Made by a program: the position numbers and the translations under genes
Notes under the pieces: generated by a model
The model's input: the letters and a program-made list of their open reading frames with translations, nothing else
Databases searched by the model: none
Told to the model about the DNA's origin: nothing
Assembly: GCA_949516455.1 (NCBI GenBank)
Contig: CATILC010000207.1
Span: 1 to 14,734, forward strand
Source: Flavobacteriia bacterium
Lineage (GTDB): Bacteria > Bacteroidota > Bacteroidia > Flavobacteriales > Schleiferiaceae
Reading direction: 5' to 3'
Length of the DNA: 14,734 nucleotides
Shown: positions 7,003 through 12,826 of the stretch, piece by piece
Layout: each line of letters opens with the position of its first letter
Numbering within the stretch: position 1 is the stretch's first letter

Positions 7003-8666
7003 TGCTCAGCCGGCTCTATGTGCGGAACTATGCGCTCATCGAAGAGCAGGAGCTGCTGTTTGCGCCTGGATTCACGGTGCTCACGGGTGAGACCGGTGCT
7101 GGAAAATCCATTCTGCTGAACGCCTTTCAGTTGGTACTGGGCCAACGGGCAGATCCGGAGGCCCTGCGAAACAAGCAGGAAAAGTGCGTGGTAGAGGCAG
7201 AATTCCGTCTGGGAAAGCGATTTGCAGCTCTATTTGAGGCGCTGGACATGGATTTTGAAGAGCACTGCCTGATCCGAAGGGAGATCCATCCGGCCGGCCG
7301 CTCCAGAGCCTTCGTGAATGATTCGCCCGTTCTTTTGGACCGCCTTAAAGCCTTGAGTGCCCATCTTGTGGAGATCCACTCCCAGCACGATCAGTTGCTG
7401 ATCCATGAACACGGATTTCAGATGGATCTTTTGGACCTGCTTCTCACCGATCGAAAGGTGCTCGAAGATTTTCGGTCAGCTTGGATACAACATGGGAATT
7501 CGAAAGCGACGCTGCGGGCATTCGAACAGGAAATGGGTACAGAGGCGGCAGATCCAGATTACTTGAAATTTCTTTTGGAAGAACTCGATACGCACGGACC
7601 CAGGCCAGGCGAATTGGCCAAATTGGAATCCCGCTCGGATCTTCTGAGTAATGCCGAGCAGATCTTGTCTGTGACCGCTCAGCTGATCCGGCAGCTGGAT
7701 CAGGACGATAGCGGACCCCTGGGTCAGCTTGGGCACATGGAAGCGGAGATGAACCGCCTTTCCTCAAGGTGGCCGGATGCGGAGCCGCTCAGAAGCAAAC
7801 TTTCCCTGATCGCTGAGGAACTTTCTGATTGGCGTCGGGAACTGGAAAATGCGCTGACCCCGGTAGAGAACGACCCTCAGGTGCTGAAAGAAGTTGATGG
7901 ACGGTTGAATGCGTACCAAGGCTTGTTTCACAAGCACAAGCTTCAAACCGAGGACCAACTCATAGAACTTCAGAGTGAACTGAGGCGTCGCATCGATTTT
8001 ATGGAATCTGGAGCGGAAAGGCTCGATGAGCTGAGGCAAGCGCTCGTGCAGAGCGAAAAGAATTTGGAAGAAAAAGCGGATGCACTCCACGCAGAGCGCC
8101 TGAAGCTTGGTAAGCACATGGAGGCTGAGATCCGCGGATCACTTGAGCAGCTCGAAATGCCTCGCGCCCGTTTGAATGCAGTGATCGAACGAAAGGAAGG
8201 GATCACTGAGCGCGGAGCTGATCGACTGGTCTGGATGTTTTCGGCCAATCCCGGCTCGGATGCCAAGGAGTTGAAAAAGGTGGGCTCCGGCGGAGAACTC
8301 TCGCGCGTGATGTTGGCCCTGAAGTCCATGATCGCCCGCCATCAGGAGCTGCCCACCGTCCTTTTCGATGAGATCGACAGCGGGATCAGCGGGAAGGCTG
8401 CAGCCCGGATGGCAGAAGCCCTTCGTGATCTGGGGGGAAACATGCAACTGCTGGCCATTACCCATTTGCCACAGGTGGCCGCTTCAGGTCAACAGCATTG
8501 GCGGGTGCGCAAGGATCAGGAGAACGACCGGACGCGGACCAGTGTTCAGCCGCTTTCGGACGATGAGCGCATCGAAGAGATCGCGCGCCTGATGAGTTCG
8601 GAAGGGATCACAGAGGCTGCCCGTGCGCAGGCACGCGAACTGTTGGCGGTGAATGAAAGTGTTTAA
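7002..8666 (+). CDS. recN: DNA repair protein RecN
   Basis: SMC-like ATPase that acts early in recombinational repair of double-strand breaks. The 554-residue length is typical. The two halves of the ATPase head are visible at the ends: Walker A GETGAGKS (29-36) and the IHSQHDQ segment (125-131) at the N-terminus; the ABC signature GSGGELSR (428-435), Walker B LFDEIDSG with Asp456 and Glu457, and the ITHLPQVAASG switch region near the C-terminus. Between them lies a shorter Glu/Leu/Arg-rich coiled coil (about 150-370). The start ATG shares its A with the upstream stop (TGATG), so translation is probably coupled. No odd substitutions seen in the ATPase motifs. Confidence 0.96.
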   Translation: MLSRLYVRNYALIEEQELLFAPGFTVLTGETGAGKSILLNAFQLVLGQRADPEALRNKQEKCVVEAEFRLGKRFAALFEALDMDFEEHCLIRREIHPAGRSRAFVNDSPVLLDRLKALSAHLVEIHSQHDQLLIHEHGFQMDLLDLLLTDRKVLEDFRSAWIQHGNSKATLRAFEQEMGTEAADPDYLKFLLEELDTHGPRPGELAKLESRSDLLSNAEQILSVTAQLIRQLDQDDSGPLGQLGHMEAEMNRLSSRWPDAEPLRSKLSLIAEELSDWRRELENALTPVENDPQVLKEVDGRLNAYQGLFHKHKLQTEDQLIELQSELRRRIDFMESGAERLDELRQALVQSEKNLEEKADALHAERLKLGKHMEAEIRGSLEQLEMPRARLNAVIERKEGITERGADRLVWMFSANPGSDAKELKKVGSGGELSRVMLALKSMIARHQELPTVLFDEIDSGISGKAAARMAEALRDLGGNMQLLAITHLPQVAASGQQHWRVRKDQENDRTRTSVQPLSDDERIEEIARLMSSEGITEAARAQARELLAVNESV

Positions 8667-8685
8667 TTAGATTCGAAAATTCTAA
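8643..8685 (+). promoter_or_regulatory. Possible fabI promoter with a small inverted repeat
   Basis: The 32-nt gap before fabI holds TAGATTCG (8668-8675), a 5-of-6 match to the fixed positions of TAnnTTTG, with TTG (8643-8645) 22 nt upstream inside the end of recN. A TTAGA/TCTAA inverted repeat (8667-8671 and 8681-8685) surrounds this box and includes the TTCGAA palindrome. Such a repeat could be an operator, but five-base arms in A+T-rich DNA can arise by chance. Confidence 0.35.
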
Positions 8686-8698
8686 ATACGAACCCAAA

Positions 8699-9517
8699 AT
8701 GAGCGGATTACTGAACGGAAAGAAAGGCGTGATCTTCGGGGCACTGGACCCCAATTCCATCGCCTGGAAAGTGGCTGAAAAGGTACACGAGCAGGGCGGA
8801 AGCTTCGTGCTGACCAACGCCCCTATTGCCATGCGCATGGGTGCGCTGAACGAGCTGGCAGAGAAAACATCTTCCGTGATCATTCCAGCAGATGCCACCA
8901 GTGAAGATGATCTCGATGCGCTGTTCACCAAGTCCATGGACGAACTCGGAGGAGGACTGGATTTCGTATTGCACTCCATTGGGATGAGCGTGAATGTCCG
9001 CAAGGGAAAACCCTACACAGAACTGAACTACGACTGGCTGACCAAGGGCTGGGACGTATCTGCGGCCTCCTTCCACAAGGTGCTTCAGACGGCCTGGAAG
9101 CACGATGCCCTGAACGAATGGGGCAGTGTGCTCGCCTTGAGTTATGTGGCGGCACAGAGGAGTTTTCCGGACTATTCGGACATGGCGGACAACAAGGCCT
9201 ATCTGGAGAGCATCGCCCGAAGCTTCGGCTACCACTACGGGAAGCGAAAGAATGTGCGCATCAACACCATCAGCCAAAGTCCAACCCGGACCACAGCGGG
9301 AAGCGGTGTCAAGGGCTTTGATGGCTTCATCGATTATGCCGAACGCATGAGTCCACTGGGCAACGCCACGGCCGATGACTGCGCGGATTACTGTGTCAGT
9401 CTGTTCAGCGATCTCACCCGCAAGGTGACCATGCAGAATCTCTTCCACGACGGTGGGTTCAGTTCAATGGGCATCAGCGATGCGGTCATGGACATGATCG
9501 AGGACGCCTCCTCCTGA
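8699..9517 (+). CDS. fabI: Enoyl-[acyl-carrier-protein] reductase [NADH], FabI type
   Basis: Reduces trans-2-enoyl-ACP in the last step of each fatty-acid elongation cycle; cytoplasmic, short-chain dehydrogenase fold. The 272-residue product has the FabI-type cofactor loop GALDPNSIAWKVA (14-26), PADATSEDDL (63-72) near the adenine site, LHSIGMS (91-97) and the catalytic set SYVAAQRSFPDYSDMADNK with Tyr149, Tyr159 and Lys166 in the Y-x6-K spacing specific to FabI (E. coli Tyr146, Tyr156, Lys163). ISQSPTRTTAGSGVKGFDGF (195-214) is the substrate-binding loop and FHDGGFSSMGI the C-terminal NAD contact. The long Y-x6-K spacing separates it from ordinary SDRs with Y-x3-K. It begins 32 nt after recN, either as the end of that block or from its own weak promoter. 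Confidence 0.95.
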   Translation: MSGLLNGKKGVIFGALDPNSIAWKVAEKVHEQGGSFVLTNAPIAMRMGALNELAEKTSSVIIPADATSEDDLDALFTKSMDELGGGLDFVLHSIGMSVNVRKGKPYTELNYDWLTKGWDVSAASFHKVLQTAWKHDALNEWGSVLALSYVAAQRSFPDYSDMADNKAYLESIARSFGYHYGKRKNVRINTISQSPTRTTAGSGVKGFDGFIDYAERMSPLGNATADDCADYCVSLFSDLTRKVTMQNLFHDGGFSSMGISDAVMDMIEDASS

Positions 9518-9710
9518 AAATATGAAGTGCTGCGGTAAACGCTTGCCAATTGTCATTGGAGTGGCCTTTGGGGTCTGATTATCCGGAGGTTGACCGATTA
9601 TGAACATTGGGTCTGTGAATAGAATGCGGAGGCTTTTTCAATGCCCGGTCGAATGAGGAATTAACTTCGATAGAGTCCAGAAAGATCAAATCCTTCAACC
9701 CGACCGACCC
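9518..9710 (+). other. 193-nt gap between fabI and the PhoH gene
   Basis: No RNA gene or convincing protein gene is visible. It holds an 18-codon reading frame (9522-9578, MKCCGKRLPIVIGVAFGV) starting 4 nt after the fabI stop, a weak CCAAT/ATTGG hairpin (9546-9559, 5-bp stem, 4-nt loop, no T-run), and TAACTTCG (9662-9669), a 5-of-6 match to the -7 box, 41 nt before the PhoH ATG. The last is the best promoter candidate for phoH-azurin. There is no clear intrinsic terminator for fabI. Confidence 0.4.
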
Positions 9711-11168
9711 ATGCCAAGAGCTAAAGCTGCCTCCGGCAGTAAGCCCAATGTGAAGAGCAAGCCAAAGAGCACGACCAAGCGTTCGGCAGCCACAGGAAAA
9801 ACAGCATCTGCCCGGTCCGGAAAGGGGAAGGAAGTCGCGAAAAAGATCTTCGTTCTCGACACTTCGGTCATTCTCTTCGATCACAATTCGATCCAGCATT
9901 TTCAAGAGCACGATGTGGCCATTCCCATCACCGTTCTTGAAGAACTGGATGAATTCAAGAAGGGCAATGACACCAAAAATTACGAGGCCCGCGAATTCAT
10001 CCGCTTCATCGATAAAAAGGCGGAGGGCAAGAGCCTTCAGGACTGGATCTCACTGAATGGAGGTTCCAAAGGAAAGTTTCGCGTGGTCATGAACTCCGAA
10101 GGCGTCCGTTTCGATGCGCAGGAAGTCTTTCGGATGCGCAAGAACGACCACAATATTTTGAACTCCACCATGGTCATGATGCGCGAGCATTCCGACCGGC
10201 AGGTCATTCTGGTCACCAAGGACATCAATCTGAGGCTCAAGGCAAAATCTCTGGGCATCGTCGCCGAGGACTACAAGACGGGAAAGATCAAGGATGTGAA
10301 CGATCTGTTCAACGGGAAAAGCACGCTGGAGAACTTCCCCGATGACTTGATCGATTCCATCTACCAAGACTTTTTCATCGAACTGGAGCGCGTAGAAGAA
10401 GCCTATCCCTCTTTTACTCCGGTCAACAACCACTTCTATATTCTGAAGGGGGCCAAAAATTCTGCACTGTCCTTCTACAATCCCATACTCAAGCGATTGG
10501 AGCAGGTGGAAAAGCGCAGTTTTTACGGGATCAAACCAAAAAATGCCGAACAGACCTTCGCTCTGCATGCCCTGATGAACCCGGATATTCGTTTGATCAG
10601 CCTTCAGGGCGTGGCAGGAACCGGAAAGACCCTTCTTGCTCTGGCCGGCAGTTTGGAGCAGCGCCGCTCTTTCAAACAGATCTACCTGGCCCGGCCGATC
10701 GTTCCGCTGAGCAATAAGGACATCGGATATCTTCCAGGCGATATGAAGGCCAAAGTGAATCCTTACATGCAACCACTTTGGGACAACCTGAAATTCATCA
10801 AGAACCAATTCAGGGAACAGGACAAGCAGTTCAAACAGATCGATGAAATGGTCAAACAGGAAAAGATCCTGGTCACGCCTCTGGCGTACATACGGGGTCG
10901 CAGTTTGAGCAATGTGATCTTCATCGTGGACGAGGCGCAAAACCTCACCCCGCACGAGGTCAAGACGATCATCACACGCGCAGGGGAAAATGCCAAGTTC
11001 ATTTTCACCGGCGATGTCCGGCAGATCGACACGCCTTATCTCGATGAGCAGTCCAATGGTCTGAGCTATCTCATCGACAAGCTCAAAGGGCACAAACTCT
11101 TTGCCCATATTTCCCTTGAAAAAGGCGAGCGAAGCGAATTGGCCAATCTTGCGAACGATATGTTGTGA
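9711..11168 (+). CDS. PIN-PhoH family protein (PhoH-like ATPase with N-terminal PIN domain)
   Basis: A 485-residue protein pairing a PIN nuclease-like domain with a PhoH superfamily 1 helicase-type ATPase; members are thought to act on RNA, but the biological role is poorly defined. Residues 1-45 are a Lys/Arg/Ser/Ala-rich tail, probably disordered. The PIN domain (about 46-190) shows its acidic residues at Asp50 (FVLDTS), Glu78 (LEELDEF), Asp146 (KNDHNI) and Asp171 (VTKDIN). The PhoH domain (about 270-485) has Walker A GVAGTGKT (300-307), ARPIVPLSNKDIGYLPGD (327-344), Walker B FIVDEAQN (404-411, Asp407 and Glu408), the TGDVRQID segment (433-440) and a closing KGERSELA. Homologues generally begin near KKIFVLDTS; the only ATG upstream of that point in frame is 9711, so the tail seems real. 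The azurin gene follows after 27 nt. Confidence 0.93.
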   Translation: MPRAKAASGSKPNVKSKPKSTTKRSAATGKTASARSGKGKEVAKKIFVLDTSVILFDHNSIQHFQEHDVAIPITVLEELDEFKKGNDTKNYEAREFIRFIDKKAEGKSLQDWISLNGGSKGKFRVVMNSEGVRFDAQEVFRMRKNDHNILNSTMVMMREHSDRQVILVTKDINLRLKAKSLGIVAEDYKTGKIKDVNDLFNGKSTLENFPDDLIDSIYQDFFIELERVEEAYPSFTPVNNHFYILKGAKNSALSFYNPILKRLEQVEKRSFYGIKPKNAEQTFALHALMNPDIRLISLQGVAGTGKTLLALAGSLEQRRSFKQIYLARPIVPLSNKDIGYLPGDMKAKVNPYMQPLWDNLKFIKNQFREQDKQFKQIDEMVKQEKILVTPLAYIRGRSLSNVIFIVDEAQNLTPHEVKTIITRAGENAKFIFTGDVRQIDTPYLDEQSNGLSYLIDKLKGHKLFAHISLEKGERSELANLANDML

Positions 11169-11195
11169 GCGGGGTTCTCTCAAAAACAACAACAC

Positions 11196-11756
11196 ATGAA
11201 CTACCGATCACTTGCTTTTTTGGCCTGCTCATCTTTGCTCTTCTCCTGCGGAAATGAGTCGCCTCCTGCTGCTGAAAGCAGCACTGAAACAGTTATTGAG
11301 GCAGAGGAAAATACACCCGTCCCCAGTTCGGAGTCCGAGGAGATCAATGGATCTGAAGATGCCGCTCCTGGCGACACGCTCTTTGTAGAGATCGAGGCCA
11401 ACGACCAAATGAAGTACTCCACCGACCGCATCGATGCATACATCGGACAGGTGGTATCGTTGACTTTGAAAAATGTGGGTGAGATGCCCAAAGAGGCCAT
11501 GGGCCACAACTGGACGCTGCTGCGCAAAGGAGCGGATTTCCAGGACTACGCGTCCAAAGCCATGCTGGCCAAAGAAGATGACTTTTTGCCTGCGGATCTG
11601 ATGGGCGAAGTGGTGGCACATACAGCGCTTCTTGGTCCAGGTGAATCAGAGACCATCACCTTCGAGGTGCCTGAAGAGGCCGGACCGTATAAGTTCCTGT
11701 GCACTTTTCCCGGGCATTTTGGAACCATGCAGGGGCTGTTCTTCGTCCGTCAATAA
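11196..11756 (+). CDS. Azurin-family blue copper lipoprotein
   Basis: A 186-residue cupredoxin of the azurin type, a one-electron carrier. The N-terminus is a lipoprotein signal with lipobox LFSC (Cys18), followed by about 40 residues rich in Glu, Ser and Pro that tether the domain to a membrane. The cupredoxin domain (about 60-186) matches azurin closely: IEANDQMKYST (66-76), EAMGHNWTLL (100-109), VVAHTALLGPGESETITFEV (139-158) and FLCTFPGHFGTMQG (167-180). The copper ligands are Gly103, His104, Cys169, His174 and Met178, with the azurin spacing of +5 and +9 after the cysteine. The two cysteines that form the disulfide in classical azurin are absent. It probably passes electrons in the periplasm, or at the outer membrane if its lipoprotein is sorted there; partners are not in the window. 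It may share a transcript with phoH, and a strong terminator follows. Confidence 0.94.
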   Translation: MNYRSLAFLACSSLLFSCGNESPPAAESSTETVIEAEENTPVPSSESEEINGSEDAAPGDTLFVEIEANDQMKYSTDRIDAYIGQVVSLTLKNVGEMPKEAMGHNWTLLRKGADFQDYASKAMLAKEDDFLPADLMGEVVAHTALLGPGESETITFEVPEEAGPYKFLCTFPGHFGTMQGLFFVRQ

Positions 11757-11776
11757 GGTGCTGATATCCCTTTATT

Positions 11777-11802
11777 AAAGCCGTCGAAAGACGGCTTTTT
11801 TT
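11777..11802 (+). terminator. Intrinsic (Rho-independent) terminator after the azurin gene
   Basis: AAAGCCGTC (11777-11785) pairs perfectly with GACGGCTTT (11790-11798) around a GAAA tetraloop, and the T-run continues from 11796 to 11802. The 9-bp stem with a GC core, stable GNRA loop and T7 tract, 20 nt after the azurin stop, make a textbook terminator on the + strand. It separates phoH-azurin from the glycosylasparaginase genes. Confidence 0.92.
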
Positions 11803-11830
11803 GTTGTGGACGGTCGACCGAGAGAATGGT

Positions 11831-11838
11831 TACTTTTA
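11831..11838 (+). promoter_or_regulatory. Probable -7 promoter box of the glycosylasparaginase gene
   Basis: TACTTTTA matches TAnnTTTG except for the final base and is nearly the same as the bamD box (TACTTTTG). It lies 13 nt before the ATG and just behind the terminator, where a promoter is required. The closest TTG (11804-11806) is 24 nt upstream, slightly longer than the usual spacing. Confidence 0.5.
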
Positions 11839-11851
11839 GTTTTTATCGCTC

Positions 11852-12826
11852 ATGAAAAGAAGAAACTTTCTCAAGGTCTCTGGGCTGGCATCTGCCGGTC
11901 TGGCCGTCTCGGCTGAGGCCAGACCCCTCGAAAAGAGTAGGCTGATCAGCGGAGCCACTTGTGTGCTCTCCACCTGGCGGCACGGAATGGATGCCAACAA
12001 GGCGGCCTGGACCATATTGGATCGAGCGGGATCCGCCCTGGATGCTGTGGAATCGGGGGTCCGCGTCACCGAGTCCGATCCGGAGAGCCAGAGTGTGGGA
12101 TTGGGCGGTCTGCCTGACCGGGAGGGTAAGGTCACACTGGATGCCTGTATCATGGACCACGAGAGCAATTGCGGAGCCGTGGCTTTCCTTCAAAACATCG
12201 AGAATCCCATTTCGGTCGCTCGCCGGGTCATGGAAAATACACCGCACGTATTTCTCGCAGGTGAAGGGGCGTATCGCTTTGCACGGGAAGAGGGTTTTCC
12301 GCACACGGAACTATTGACAGAGAAATCCAGGCAAGCCTGGGAAAAGTGGAAAGCGGATGAACAATCGAAAAAACCGTCCATCAATCAGGAGAACCACGAC
12401 ACCATTGGCATGTTGGCGCTGGATGCCAAAGGGAATCTGTCCGGTGCCTGCACCACGAGTGGCTGGGCCTATAAGCTGCATGGTCGGGTGGGCGATTCGC
12501 CGATCATCGGGGCCGGACTCTTTGTGGACAATGAGGTAGGTGCAGCCTGTGCCACGGGAATGGGGGAGGCGGTCATTCGAATTGCCGGAAGCGCCACGGT
12601 CGTCGAGTTGATGCGCCATGGATACAGTCCGCAGCAGGCCTGCAAGGAGGCGGTCGAACGGATCAAGGCCAAACACAAAGACCTCGATGGCCTTCAAGTG
12701 GGTTTTCTCGCGCTGAACAAGTCCGGCGAGGTGGGTGCACACAGCGTATACGCCGGCTTTGATTACGCCTACAGAGATGCGCAGTCCGAGGAAATGAGGA
12801 AGGCCAGCTTTGATCTCAACTGGTAA
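11852..12826 (+). CDS. Glycosylasparaginase, N4-(beta-N-acetylglucosaminyl)-L-asparaginase, Tat-exported
   Basis: N-terminal nucleophile hydrolase that cleaves the amide bond between GlcNAc and asparagine in glycoasparagines. The 324-residue precursor starts with a twin-arginine signal, KRRNFLK (2-8) plus a hydrophobic stretch, with likely cleavage after AEA (residue 23), so it folds in the cytoplasm and is exported. Family residues: STW (40-42; Trp42 in the substrate pocket), NHDTIGMLALD (181-191), where Asp183-Thr184 is the autocleavage site and Thr184 becomes the nucleophile, GRVGDSPIIGAG (211-222) for the substrate amino acid, and ATGMGE (234-239). The HDT motif, rather than HGT, favours glycosylasparaginase over plant-type L-asparaginase/isoaspartyl peptidase. 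It resembles the enzyme described from Flavobacterium (Elizabethkingia) meningosepticum. It is followed directly, with probable overlap, by a GH20 hexosaminidase. Confidence 0.94.
   Translation: MKRRNFLKVSGLASAGLAVSAEARPLEKSRLISGATCVLSTWRHGMDANKAAWTILDRAGSALDAVESGVRVTESDPESQSVGLGGLPDREGKVTLDACIMDHESNCGAVAFLQNIENPISVARRVMENTPHVFLAGEGAYRFAREEGFPHTELLTEKSRQAWEKWKADEQSKKPSINQENHDTIGMLALDAKGNLSGACTTSGWAYKLHGRVGDSPIIGAGLFVDNEVGAACATGMGEAVIRIAGSATVVELMRHGYSPQQACKEAVERIKAKHKDLDGLQVGFLALNKSGEVGAHSVYAGFDYAYRDAQSEEMRKASFDLNW
12796..12803 (+). promoter_or_regulatory. Shine-Dalgarno-like site supporting the TTG start of the GH20 gene
   Basis: GAGGAAGG, a purine-rich match to the anti-SD, lies within the end of the glycosylasparaginase gene, 6 nt before the TTG at 12810. 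No comparable site precedes the later TTG at 12831. Bacteroidota often initiate without SD sequences, so this supports but does not prove the start. Confidence 0.45.

Noticed and set aside
9546..9559. CCAAT-TGTC-ATTGG hairpin after fabI as a terminator
   Set aside because: Only a 5-bp AT-rich stem and no following T-run, so not a credible intrinsic terminator.
10050..11195. A 381-codon open frame on the - strand opposite the PhoH gene
   Set aside because: It lies wholly opposite a gene with intact PIN and PhoH motifs, shows no recognisable domain, and its composition reads as the complement of the real gene's codon bias.
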